The notes beneath the pieces were generated by a model. It saw only the letters and a list, made by a program, of their open reading frames with translations. It ran no database searches and was not told the origin of the DNA. From NCBI RefSeq assembly GCF_030867385.1, contig NZ_JAPFBJ010000001.1:62001-126000 (forward strand): a DNA stretch of 64,000 nt, given 5' to 3'. Below are positions 55,653 to 64,000 of the stretch, one piece after another; within the stretch, counting starts at the first letter, position 1; each line of letters opens with the position of its first letter. Both the position numbers and the translations under genes were made by a program. The stretch is from Sphingobium sp. DEHP117 (GTDB lineage: Bacteria > Pseudomonadota > Alphaproteobacteria > Sphingomonadales > Sphingomonadaceae).

Positions 55653-56450
55653 ATGCGCAGGGAGTTGAACAGTTCGTTGTCACAATCTTGGGCCATCCAG
55701 AGGCGCATCATTTTCGCTTTAGTGATGCGTGAGGCCCTGACCCGCTACGGCAGACATAATATAGGTTTCTTGTGGCTGTTTGTAGAACCGATGATTTTCA
55801 CCGTCGGTATCACCATCTTCTGGACGTTTACCAAGGCAGCTCATGGTTCCGATCTGCCGATCGTGCCGTTCGCCATTACTGGCTATTCATCTGTTCTTGT
55901 ATGGCGCAATATCCCTGGTAGGCTTTCCAACGCGGTGTTGCCCAACGTCGGGATCATGCATCACCGTAACGTTCGGCTGATTGACATCTATTTCGCTCGA
56001 CTTCTGCTAGAAACGTCAGGTGTATCGATGTCATTTCTCTTTTTGACCCTGGCATTCTGGGTAGTCGAATGGACTGCTTTGCCGGAAGACGTACTTCAGG
56101 TCCTGTCGGGTTGGCTTCTATTGAACTGGTTCGGATGGTCTATGGGGCTGCTGATAGGTTCCTTGAGTGAGCAAACTGAAATCATCGAAAAAATATGGCA
56201 TCCGGCGACCTATTTCCTTTTCCCCCTTTCTGGAGCTGCCTTTATAGCGGATGCGCTTCCCCCGGCTTTCCGAGACTTTGTGCTATGGCTGCCAATGGTC
56301 CATTGTGTAGAGTATATCCGGGAGGGGTTCTTTGGTTCCGCTTTTGTTGCACATTACGACCTCGGTTATGTGGTAACCTGTTGTTGCGTTATGAGTGTCG
56401 CAGGGTTCCTCAATGTCAATTATGTCGCTAACCGGGTAGTGCTGCAATGA
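55653..56450 (+). CDS. Capsule polysaccharide ABC exporter permease (KpsM type)
   Basis: 265 aa, about six membrane helices, ABC-2 family. Motifs LVMREALTRYGRHNIGFLWLFVEP and WHPATYFLFPLSGAAF are typical of KpsM/BexB. It starts 5 bp after the KpsE-like gene and overlaps kpsT by four bases. It moves lipid-linked capsule polymer across the inner membrane. Confidence 0.92.
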   Translation: MRRELNSSLSQSWAIQRRIIFALVMREALTRYGRHNIGFLWLFVEPMIFTVGITIFWTFTKAAHGSDLPIVPFAITGYSSVLVWRNIPGRLSNAVLPNVGIMHHRNVRLIDIYFARLLLETSGVSMSFLFLTLAFWVVEWTALPEDVLQVLSGWLLLNWFGWSMGLLIGSLSEQTEIIEKIWHPATYFLFPLSGAAFIADALPPAFRDFVLWLPMVHCVEYIREGFFGSAFVAHYDLGYVVTCCCVMSVAGFLNVNYVANRVVLQ

Positions 56451-57094
56451 TCCGGTTCGAGCAGGTATCCAAGCGCTATCCGCTGGGCCATGGCCAGCGC
56501 GTTGTCCTGCAGGATGTAAATTTGGAAATCGCCAGAGGCGAAAAAGTTGGTATATTAGGGCGCAATGGATCTGGAAAGTCTACCACAATAAGGCTGCTGA
56601 GTGGGGCGGAGCTCCCATCAGCAGGACGAGTGGTTCGGGACATGACCGTTTCATGGCCGCTCGCCTTCGGCGGGGCTTTCCAAAGTTCACTCACTGGAAG
56701 AGATAATCTCAGGTTGATCTGCCGTATATACGGTAAAGACCACGAGGACTGTATTGATTTCGTAAGCGATTTCTCCGAGCTCGGCGCCTACCTTGATGAA
56801 CCGATACGGAACTATTCCTCTGGCATGAGCGCACGCCTAGCTTTCGCCATCTCAATGGTAATAGAATTTGACTGTTTTTTAATTGACGAAGTAGTCGCCG
56901 TAGGAGACAGCCGTTTCCATCAGAAATGCCATGAGGAGTTGTTCGTCAAGCGTATCGATCGGTCTTTCGTGATCGTATCTCACGATACAGAATACATTCG
57001 CCACCACTGCGATATCGTACTTGTCCTGAGAGACAGCACCTTCCATCGCTTTTCGAGTATCGATGAAGCGATTGAGAATTATGTAAGTAATTGA
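56447..57094 (+). CDS. Capsule polysaccharide ABC exporter ATPase (KpsT type)
   Basis: 215 aa. Walker A GRNGSGKST, signature YSSGMSARLAFA and Walker B DCFLIDEVVAVGD, all typical of KpsT/BexA. Overlaps the permease gene (ATGA). G+C falls noticeably from here to about 57.5 kb. Confidence 0.94.
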   Translation: MIRFEQVSKRYPLGHGQRVVLQDVNLEIARGEKVGILGRNGSGKSTTIRLLSGAELPSAGRVVRDMTVSWPLAFGGAFQSSLTGRDNLRLICRIYGKDHEDCIDFVSDFSELGAYLDEPIRNYSSGMSARLAFAISMVIEFDCFLIDEVVAVGDSRFHQKCHEELFVKRIDRSFVIVSHDTEYIRHHCDIVLVLRDSTFHRFSSIDEAIENYVSN

Positions 57095-57106
57095 GGAGTT
57101 GACGCA

Positions 57107-57877
57107 TTGAAAGCAGTTTTACTTGCGGGTGGACTCGGAACTCGTATTTCAGAAGAAACTGTCAATAAGCCAAAGCCCATGATCGAGATTGGTGGGAAGC
57201 CCATTCTTTGGCATATTATGAAGATATATTCTGCACATGGAATAAATGATTTCATCGTGTGTCTTGGATATAAGGGTTATGTGATAAAGGAATTTTTTGC
57301 CAATTACTATCTGCATACTTCTGATGTTACGTTTCAGATGCGCGATAATTCTATGCATGTTCATGCTAATAAATCAGAGCCATGGTCCGTAACATTGGTT
57401 GACACCGGTGATGACACGATGATTGGTGGACGGATCAAGCGAATTTTGCCGTTCATTGGCGATGACGAGGCTTTTTGTCTAACTTATGGGGACGGTGTTG
57501 GAGACGTCGACATAAGTGCGGTGATTGCAACGCATCGCGCTGAGGGCAGGCTGGCAACCGTTACTGCAACTCAGCCGCCAGGCCGTTTCGGATCCCTGCG
57601 GTACGAGGGTAATCAGGTTCTTGGGTTCCAAGAAAAGCCGCAGGGAGACGGTGGCTGGATCAACGGTGGGTTCTTTGTGCTTTCGCCCAAAGTTGGAGAT
57701 TATATTGAGGGCGATGAGACTGTTTGGGAACGTGAGCCCATGGAGCAGCTCGCTGCGGAGCGCCAGCTGTCAGTCTACTTCCATGATGGTTTCTGGCAGC
57801 CAATGGATACATTACGTGACAAACGGCAACTAGAAGAATTGTGGTCATCGGGCGCTGCGCCCTGGAAGATTTGGTGA
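57107..57877 (+). CDS. rfbF: Glucose-1-phosphate cytidylyltransferase
   Basis: 256 aa from a TTG start at 57107 (TTGAAAGCAGTTTTACTTGC), with GAGG upstream; no ATG fits the family N-terminus. Nucleotide-binding [11 protein letters not shown] and [10 protein letters not shown] are present and the length equals RfbF. It makes CDP-glucose, the entry to CDP-deoxysugars. AT-richer than the housekeeping genes. Confidence 0.93.
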   Translation: MKAVLLAGGLGTRISEETVNKPKPMIEIGGKPILWHIMKIYSAHGINDFIVCLGYKGYVIKEFFANYYLHTSDVTFQMRDNSMHVHANKSEPWSVTLVDTGDDTMIGGRIKRILPFIGDDEAFCLTYGDGVGDVDISAVIATHRAEGRLATVTATQPPGRFGSLRYEGNQVLGFQEKPQGDGGWINGGFFVLSPKVGDYIEGDETVWEREPMEQLAAERQLSVYFHDGFWQPMDTLRDKRQLEELWSSGAAPWKIW

Positions 57878-57884
57878 GGAAATA

Positions 57885-58928
57885 ATGAAAATTCTTGTTA
57901 CCGGCAACATGGGTTATGTCGGGCCAAAGCTGGTATCGCATCTTAGAAGTGCCATGCCCGATGCAATTCTGTACGGCTATGATAGCGGTCTTTTTGCGCA
58001 CTGCCTGACGGCGCCTGGCGCCTTTCCAGAAACAGGCTGTGCTCGCCAGTATTTTGGGGATGTCCGGGATTTGCCGGAAGAACTGCTGTCAGAGGTGGAT
58101 GCTGTGGTAATGCTTGCCGCTGTTTCCAATGATCCTATGGGGCAAAAATATGAGGGTGTTACCAGCGCAATAAATTATGAGGCCTGTGCAGATATTGCCC
58201 AGAGGGCGCTTAGGCTAGGTGTAAGGCGCATCGTTTTTGCTTCAAGTTGCAGCATGTACGGGTTTGCAACTGGAGGACCCCGCAAGGAAACAGACGATCT
58301 CAATCCCCTCACGGCTTACGCGCGCTCCAAGGTGGCCACTGAGAAGGCGCTGGAACAACTGGAATGCGGAGATGCGGTGGTCACCTCCCTGCGGTTTTCC
58401 ACCGCATGCGGAATGTCGCCTCGATTGCGGCTCGATCTTGTGCTCAACGACTTTGTGGCATGCGCTCTTGCCAACCAGGAAATCACGGTGCTCAGCGATG
58501 GTACACCATGGCGCCCGCTTATCGACGTGAAAGACATGGCGCGGGCGATCGAATGGGCGCTCGTTCGTACACCTGAAGCAGGCGGCAATTATGTCGCAGT
58601 TAATGTGGGCTGCGACGAATGGAATTATCAGGTCAAAGACCTTGCGGAAGCCGTAGCAAAAGCGGTTCCAGGCACCAGCGTAGCCATAAATGTCGACGCT
58701 CTGCCCGACAAACGATCCTACCGTGTCGACTTTTCCCGGTATCGTGAACTGGCGCCAGATCATCAGCCGCAGGTTAAGCTGGAACAAGCTATCAATGAAC
58801 TCGTTGAAGGGTTGCGGGCAATGAATTTCGCTGACGGTAATTTTAGGTCGTCGCAGTTCATGAGACTGAAGGTCTTGGAGGATCATGCTCAGGCCGGACG
58901 CCTCGATGATGCTCTATACTGGTGCTGA
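57885..58928 (+). CDS. NAD-dependent sugar epimerase/dehydratase (extended SDR)
   Basis: 347 aa. NAD-binding GNMGYVG, catalytic Ser/Tyr/Lys in FASSCSMYGF and TAYARSKVA. Follows rfbF by 7 bp. It is not a typical RfbG CDP-glucose 4,6-dehydratase by its N-terminus, so the exact step is uncertain. Confidence 0.86.
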   Translation: MKILVTGNMGYVGPKLVSHLRSAMPDAILYGYDSGLFAHCLTAPGAFPETGCARQYFGDVRDLPEELLSEVDAVVMLAAVSNDPMGQKYEGVTSAINYEACADIAQRALRLGVRRIVFASSCSMYGFATGGPRKETDDLNPLTAYARSKVATEKALEQLECGDAVVTSLRFSTACGMSPRLRLDLVLNDFVACALANQEITVLSDGTPWRPLIDVKDMARAIEWALVRTPEAGGNYVAVNVGCDEWNYQVKDLAEAVAKAVPGTSVAINVDALPDKRSYRVDFSRYRELAPDHQPQVKLEQAINELVEGLRAMNFADGNFRSSQFMRLKVLEDHAQAGRLDDALYWC

Positions 58929-58956
58929 CCGCTCTGTACTGAGATGAGGTTTTTAT

Positions 58957-59514
58957 ATGATTTTCAATGAGATGCCGCTGAAAGGCGCTTACACTATAGA
59001 TTTGCAGCCTCGCGGTGACCAACGTGGTTTTTTTGCTAGGGCTTTTTGCCAGAGAGAGTTTGGTGAACTGGGCTTGGAGACTAATTTTGTTCAGATGAAC
59101 GATTCGTTCAATGCCAAGGCGGGTGTCTTACGAGGCATGCACTTTCAGCGTCCGCCGTTTTCTGAAGTGAAGCTTGTGCGATGCATCAGGGGTGCATTGT
59201 TCGATTTCATCGTCGACCTGAGACCTGACTCCCCCACGTTTAAGCAGTGGTCAGGTGTCGAACTAACAGCGGAAAACCGGCGCATGATTTATGTGCCAAG
59301 AGGTTTCGGGCACGCATTTGTAACATTGAGAGACGATACAGAGGCGCTGTACATGGCAAGCGCTTTTTATGACCCCGCTTCTGAAGGTGGTGTTCGCTTT
59401 AACGATCCAGATTTAATGATTAATCTGCCCATCGCGATATCAGAGATTTCTGACAAAGACCAATCCTGGCCGGACTTGGCTCACCAGGACCTTGAGTTTT
59501 TAAGGGGTCTCTGA
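58957..59514 (+). CDS. RmlC-like dTDP-4-dehydrorhamnose 3,5-epimerase family protein
   Basis: 185-aa cupin. Landmarks QPRGDQRGFFARAFCQREF, GVLRGMHFQRPPFSE (catalytic His), VPRGFGHAFVTL. It may act on a CDP- rather than a dTDP-sugar given its neighbours. Confidence 0.9.
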   Translation: MIFNEMPLKGAYTIDLQPRGDQRGFFARAFCQREFGELGLETNFVQMNDSFNAKAGVLRGMHFQRPPFSEVKLVRCIRGALFDFIVDLRPDSPTFKQWSGVELTAENRRMIYVPRGFGHAFVTLRDDTEALYMASAFYDPASEGGVRFNDPDLMINLPIAISEISDKDQSWPDLAHQDLEFLRGL

Positions 59515-59562
59515 GGTTAAGTTTTTGAATTTGCCGTTACGCGAGGCACGATAGGGGGTATA

Positions 59563-60663
59563 GTGTATCGTTGTGATTGCCTCGTGGTGGGAGCGGGAGT
59601 TGTTGGGTTAGCTATTGCGAGAGAATTTCAGCTGGCTGGCTATGAGACGTTTGTCATTGATCGAGCGGAGACTTTTGGTACAGAGACCAGCTCGCGCAAT
59701 TCGGAGGTAATTCACGCAGGGATATATTATCCCTCTGAATCCCTTAAGGCACAGCATTGCGTACAAGGTAGACAGCTGCTTTATGAATACTGTGTGGAGA
59801 GAGATGTTCCCCACAAGCGTCTCGGAAAGATTATTGTTGCTACTTCGCAGTCCGAGACGGGGGCACTTGACCGCTATCGAACAAGTGCCAGCCTCAATGG
59901 CGTGAATGACCTGATTTGGTTAGATGGCGATGAAGTGGCGCGGCTCGAACCCAGTGTTCGCGCTGTCGCAGGGCTGCTCTCACCTAGTACCGGCATTATC
60001 GATAGTCATGCATTTATGCTTGCCCTGCTTCATGACCTTCAGATGGCCGGCGGCCATTTCGTCCCGTCGTGCGAAATGACAGGCGGTGTCTTGAAAGGTG
60101 AGCAAGGCATCAGCGTTTCATTGAATGACGGCACCGAAATTTTCACTCGATGGCTTATCAACTGTTCCGGGCATAACGCGCCGGCGACCGCTCGATCGAT
60201 CAAGGGCTTTTCGGCAGAACACGTCCCCGATAGCCATTTCGCGGTCGGTCATTATTATGTCTTGAGCGGCCCGTCACCCTTCTCGCATTTGGTCTATCCT
60301 GTTGCCCTCCCTGGAGCGCTGGGCGTCCACGTTACTCTGGACATGGGCGGCCACGTGAAATTCGGACCGGACATCCGTTGGATCGACAAGCTTGACTATA
60401 GCTTTGATGATAGTCGACGCGCAGCCTTCATCGAGGCGATACGCTCATATTTTCCTGGGCTCAATCCGGATATGCTCTGCCAAGGCTACACCGGCATTCG
60501 ACCGAAAATTGCCAGCGCTTCCAATCCTGATATGGACTTCGTCATTCAGGACGAGCGAACGCATGGCGCTGTCGGGCTGGTAAATCTTTTCGGTATAGAA
60601 TCGCCGGGGTTGACGGCATCCCTATCCATCGCCAAGACCGTAGCTGCTATTGCTCAGCGATAA
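59563..60663 (+). CDS. FAD-dependent oxidoreductase, L-2-hydroxyglutarate dehydrogenase-like
   Basis: 366 aa from GTG 59563 with AGGGGGTATA upstream. FAD-binding VVGAGVVGLAIAREF, then the LhgO-type TSSRNSEVIHAGIYYP and C-terminal GIRPKI and NLFGIESPGLTASL. In this locus it probably oxidises a hydroxy-acid or sugar-acid intermediate rather than serving central metabolism, which is inference. Confidence 0.88.
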   Translation: MYRCDCLVVGAGVVGLAIAREFQLAGYETFVIDRAETFGTETSSRNSEVIHAGIYYPSESLKAQHCVQGRQLLYEYCVERDVPHKRLGKIIVATSQSETGALDRYRTSASLNGVNDLIWLDGDEVARLEPSVRAVAGLLSPSTGIIDSHAFMLALLHDLQMAGGHFVPSCEMTGGVLKGEQGISVSLNDGTEIFTRWLINCSGHNAPATARSIKGFSAEHVPDSHFAVGHYYVLSGPSPFSHLVYPVALPGALGVHVTLDMGGHVKFGPDIRWIDKLDYSFDDSRRAAFIEAIRSYFPGLNPDMLCQGYTGIRPKIASASNPDMDFVIQDERTHGAVGLVNLFGIESPGLTASLSIAKTVAAIAQR

Positions 60664-60824
60664 TATATCGCGCGCAAAAGCCTAGATCGGGTTTTCGCGA
60701 GATTAACCGCATGGTATCATAGGAGGCTTCCTGTCAGGGTGGTTACTTACGGGCTTCCGACGAATAGCGGAAATATGCATTTTCCGCGTTTGCAAACTCT
60801 GTTCTGGATATTGATTGCTGCCTC

Positions 60825-62129
60825 ATGTTCTGGAAATTAGCTAAATACACCAAGCCAGTCGCGGTTCCGTTGATCGAGGGATATCTGCGATGGCGCGACC
60901 GTATCAGCCTTGCAATGCTGAAGCTCGGCGGCAAAACCACAGTTGTGGACGTGCAAAATGCTGATCGTCTGACGAGCGACCGCGTTGTTGTATTTGCGGC
61001 TTATCCCACTGAAAAGCTCGGATCGTTCCACATCCGCTTTCTCGAAAAATGGGAGCGGCGTGGTTACTGCATTATCGTGGCTAGCCACCACCCACGCGCA
61101 GCGGAAATCCTGCGGCCTTTGGCTGAGCGTGGATGGTGCGTGATCCGGAGGCGTCCGTTCGGTCGGGATTTTGGCTGCTACCGCGATGCTTCTCGCTTGC
61201 TCTATGGTCTGGAGGACAGCGGGCATGCAAATTTTTCACGCATCGTTTACATCAACGATAGCGTGATCACGGTCGATACCGCTGAGGAGCAGATCATCAG
61301 CTATATTGACGCGCCAAGCCGTCATTTCGTAGGCCTTACTGACAATTACGATCGCGGATATCACATCAGTTCGTATATGTTTGGGATATCAGGTCAGGTT
61401 TTTCGTGAGCGCCGGGTGCGAGACTATTGGAGGAAATATGCGGCGCTATCTACACGCCGATACGCCATTGCAAGGGGCGAAATCGGCTTTTCCCGCTGCG
61501 TAGCAAAGGCAGGCTATATGCCGCATGTGCAATGGCCTATCGCAAAGCTGAAATCTCGACTTGAGAGGCTGGATTTAGACCGCGTCAGCATGATTGCCGA
61601 GGCTATGGAACCCCATTTCAAATCCCGGCACAAGCACCCTCTAATTCAAGTAAATGAAAGTTTAGACGAATTCGTCTCTTCTAAAAAGAGGCTTTTGTCT
61701 GAAGACCCCGCTCAAAAGCTCGGCGGCCTAATCAGCCAATTCGTTCGATCATCGAGCAACAATGTACCGGCCAAGCCAGTCGGCGGTCGACATATGGAAT
61801 TGGTCGACCTTCCTAACGATAAGCAGGTCGCCGTATTCAATCGTACCGCTAGAGATCGGATGACGGACACAATCGTCGGCTATATTTTTCGTGGTAGTCA
61901 TATTCATCATGGCGCAGCTCCCTTACTGTTCCTGGGTGCCGGTGTTCTCAAAAAGGACCTAGTATTGCGGCGTATCATCGAGCCATTCAACATCGAGAAG
62001 TTACTGCTGGACTCGAGGGCTTGCGCTTCTCACGAAGTAGACGAAATATTGATGGAAATAGTTGCCCGCGGTCATCCCAAATCGTTCCGAGGCGGGCGAG
62101 CACTCATGCTGCGCTGGGACTTTATATGA
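60825..62129 (+). CDS. RgpF-like rhamnan synthesis / glycan-assembly protein
   Basis: 434 aa. The stretch RRPFGRDFGCYRDASRLLYG followed by RIVYINDSVITV matches the rhamnan synthesis F family pattern. The C-terminal third is unassigned. No clear metal-binding GT-A motif. It likely helps build a deoxysugar-rich polymer. Confidence 0.72.
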   Translation: MFWKLAKYTKPVAVPLIEGYLRWRDRISLAMLKLGGKTTVVDVQNADRLTSDRVVVFAAYPTEKLGSFHIRFLEKWERRGYCIIVASHHPRAAEILRPLAERGWCVIRRRPFGRDFGCYRDASRLLYGLEDSGHANFSRIVYINDSVITVDTAEEQIISYIDAPSRHFVGLTDNYDRGYHISSYMFGISGQVFRERRVRDYWRKYAALSTRRYAIARGEIGFSRCVAKAGYMPHVQWPIAKLKSRLERLDLDRVSMIAEAMEPHFKSRHKHPLIQVNESLDEFVSSKKRLLSEDPAQKLGGLISQFVRSSSNNVPAKPVGGRHMELVDLPNDKQVAVFNRTARDRMTDTIVGYIFRGSHIHHGAAPLLFLGAGVLKKDLVLRRIIEPFNIEKLLLDSRACASHEVDEILMEIVARGHPKSFRGGRALMLRWDFI

Positions 62130-62156
62130 ACTTCAGGTCGGAGCGATAGCTTAACT

Positions 62157-63455
62157 ATGCGCATACTGATTTTGATGGACAATGCCACGCTGGCACAGCT
62201 GGTTTCCGGCCAACCCCCAATTGCAGGGTTTAGCCACGATAAGAATCTGTTTCAATTCGCTCACGAGTCGCTGCGTAAGGGTTACGAACTGTTCATCTGC
62301 TCGATCCAAGACGACAAGCGCACGACGCAATATAATCGTATTTATAGCGTTTATCCGTTCTGGGATGCGCGGTCCGATGGAACGGACTATGGCACGGTTT
62401 GCCCCGACATTGTGGTAGGCGTGTTTCTGGAGGCGATGAACGTCCGCACCGTCTTCCCTCATGCAAAGATCGTGGCAATCCAGGCCGCCATTCACTGGTC
62501 GGAATCTCCTGAAACCTTTGGTGCCGAATATCTCTTCGATACCATCACAGCCATACGATATAATGTCGACTTTTTGATTACGCAGAACGAGCGGATGAAA
62601 AATTTGCTTGACGTGTTTTTCAAGTTTGTCGCTAAGACCTCGATTGCTGACCGCATAATCGTGGCGCCGCTCGGAATTGTGGAAGAGGAACGTCGCGAGG
62701 TCGTTGATCGACAACAAATCCGGCGTCAAATGGGACTAGCAGACGGTGAAATAGCCATCGTCAATTCGGGTGGTGTATGGTCTTGGACCGACTTTAATTG
62801 TTTTATCTCAGCTTTTTGTCGCCACTGTGAGGCCCGATCGAGCAAACTCAAAATCTTCATCATGGGTTTCCAGCAGCCGGAGAACGATTTTCACACGGGC
62901 TATATTGCTCAGACAAAGAATATTATTAATCAGCATTCCAATCTCATTGGCCAGAATATTGTAATTGAGGATGAATGGTATCGTGCCAGCAAAGTGGTAA
63001 AGCAATATACCGCTGCAGCTGACGTTGGCCTGAATGTCAATCTTCCCACTCTGGAGAACTGGCAGAGCTATCGTCTCCGCTTTCTCGACTATCTCTACTT
63101 CGGAATTCCTGCGATCAACACGGCAGGGGATCAAGTTGCAGATGAAGTGTGCCCGGAAGCCTTGTTCGTGGTGAAGCCTGGAAACGAGCAAAGTTATCTG
63201 AACGTGCTAAGTACAATCGAAAGTGACCCGAAGGCTTTGGCGACCCGGGCAGCAGCGATGCACAAACTTGCGCGCAGTTACGATAGCCGCGCCACCTATG
63301 GTGTGGCAATTGACCATATTGTTGCAAGTCCGAGGCGCCCAGAGCAGGATTTTGCGGCGTGGCCTGAAACTGTGCTGGATTTCGCAACCCGACGGGCGGG
63401 CAGTATGTTTAAGGGGCGTCTGGCGGCGCGACTGGGCGAATGGTTGGACGACTGA
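62157..63455 (+). CDS. Glycosyltransferase, GT4-like
   Basis: 432 aa. The C-terminal half has a GT-B pattern (VNSGGVWSWTDFNCFISAF, then NWQSYRLRFLDYLYFGIPAI). The N-terminal half is divergent. Starts 27 bp after the RgpF-like gene. Donor and acceptor unknown. Confidence 0.75.
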   Translation: MRILILMDNATLAQLVSGQPPIAGFSHDKNLFQFAHESLRKGYELFICSIQDDKRTTQYNRIYSVYPFWDARSDGTDYGTVCPDIVVGVFLEAMNVRTVFPHAKIVAIQAAIHWSESPETFGAEYLFDTITAIRYNVDFLITQNERMKNLLDVFFKFVAKTSIADRIIVAPLGIVEEERREVVDRQQIRRQMGLADGEIAIVNSGGVWSWTDFNCFISAFCRHCEARSSKLKIFIMGFQQPENDFHTGYIAQTKNIINQHSNLIGQNIVIEDEWYRASKVVKQYTAAADVGLNVNLPTLENWQSYRLRFLDYLYFGIPAINTAGDQVADEVCPEALFVVKPGNEQSYLNVLSTIESDPKALATRAAAMHKLARSYDSRATYGVAIDHIVASPRRPEQDFAAWPETVLDFATRRAGSMFKGRLAARLGEWLDD

Positions 63456-63471
63456 AACTGGGGGCGGGCAA

Positions 63472-64000
63472 ATGAGAGTATTGCTGACGGGGGCGACTGG
63501 TTTTCTGGGTTCTCATATTGCGGCCCACCTCGTGGTACGTGGAGATGATGTTTTAGCCATACATCGACCAGGAACCCGGCTCGACCGTTTACAAAAGGTG
63601 ATTGGCAACCATCTGGCAACCGCAAAAATGTCTGAAGGCTATGATAATCTGGAGGATATTCTCGCGCACTTCAAGCCAGATGCCGTCATCCACGTCGCAG
63701 CCAAGAGCAGGGGTGGAGAGTCACCTTCAGAGCTCAAGGAATATGTCGATGCCAATATCCTGTTCCCCAGTCGGCTCCTGCAAGCGATGAAAGCGGTTAA
63801 TGTCCGCGCTCTGGTGAACGCGGGCACCAGTTGGCAATGGGGTGAGGACGGGTCTTATCGTCCGTTCAACTATTATGCTGCTACCAAGCAATGTTTTGAG
63901 GATATTCTCCCTCATTATTGCGAAAGCGGCCTCAAATGTGCGACCCTGAGACTGTTCGATATCGTGGGACCGGGAGATGACCGCAACAGGATAATCGACC
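63472..64000 (+). CDS. RfbJ-like NAD-dependent SDR, 3' end cut by window edge
   Basis: About 176 codons visible from ATG 63472. NAD motif GATGFLGSH, the catalytic Thr/Ser region NAGTSWQWG and YYAATKQCFEDIL (Y-x3-K) resemble CDP-abequose/paratose synthases. Together with rfbF this points to a CDP-3,6-dideoxyhexose or similar CDP-sugar. The frame remains open at the edge. Confidence 0.85.
   Translation, partial: MRVLLTGATGFLGSHIAAHLVVRGDDVLAIHRPGTRLDRLQKVIGNHLATAKMSEGYDNLEDILAHFKPDAVIHVAAKSRGGESPSELKEYVDANILFPSRLLQAMKAVNVRALVNAGTSWQWGEDGSYRPFNYYAATKQCFEDILPHYCESGLKCATLRLFDIVGPGDDRNRIID

Overview
The window reads as chromosomal DNA of a high-G+C alphaproteobacterium, most likely a member of the Sphingomonadales. 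The pointers are a GcrA cell-cycle regulator, a class I lysyl-tRNA synthetase, an alphaproteobacterial cox gene order (ctaC-ctaD-ctaB-small ORF-ctaG-ctaE-DUF983-surf1), a PEP-CTERM protein whose tail has the form PEPATWAMMIAGFG, and exosortase-A-associated sugar genes. The assignment rests on family recognition and gene order, not on a database search.

1-8.1 kb (minus strand): assimilatory nitrate region. nasT and nasS (ANTAR antiterminator and its nitrate sensor) lie upstream of nrtA-nrtB-nrtD (nitrate ABC importer), an outer-membrane porin and the start of nirB, which runs off the left edge. The 323-bp leader before nrtA holds two hairpins with ANTAR-type hexaloops (A at position 1, G at position 4), followed by a strong intrinsic terminator. 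This is a clear NasT-controlled attenuator.

8.1-16 kb: gcrA, an ABC-2 permease, a PEP-CTERM/exosortase-A-associated glycan block (acyltransferase, O-glycosylation ligase, a 38-aa micro-ORF, a glycosyltransferase), lineage-type hypotheticals, and an S24 repressor-like gene divergent from a 63-aa protein gene. 16-22.5 kb: housekeeping genes including rpmF-plsX-fabH and ihfA-merR. An IS1380-family element sits between fabH and ihfA. 22.5-34 kb: a DinG-like helicase, PilZ protein, lysK, rcnB-like gene, 2OG-Fe(II) oxygenase with an orphan 2Fe-2S subunit, rpsU, an FKBP isomerase, and the tightly overlapped pyrE-pdxJ-[AT-rich membrane gene]-acpS-lepB operon.

34-46.4 kb: the aa3 cytochrome oxidase and assembly cluster, thrC and a methyltransferase, an OmpA-like protein, alkA-ccmA-ccmB, a ferredoxin and tRNA-Gly(CCC).

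46.4-54.4 kb: an accessory region between the tRNA and the capsule locus. It holds a 21-bp-period repeat array, a three-gene ParB-like/DNA-methyltransferase/DUF5681 module, a PEP-CTERM protein, a coupled PDZ protein and PD-(D/E)XK nuclease-like pair, an IS110-family element, and a complete tyrosine recombinase with a small partner gene. 54.4-64 kb: a capsule/surface-polysaccharide locus. It has KpsE/KpsM/KpsT-type export genes followed by CDP-sugar genes (rfbF, SDR enzymes, an RmlC-like epimerase), an LhgO-like FAD oxidoreductase, an RgpF-like protein, a glycosyltransferase and a truncated RfbJ-like SDR at the right edge.

The best candidates for under-described biology are the 46.5-49.1 kb methyltransferase module with its repeat array, the PDZ/nuclease pair, and the AT-rich membrane gene spliced into the pdxJ-acpS operon.
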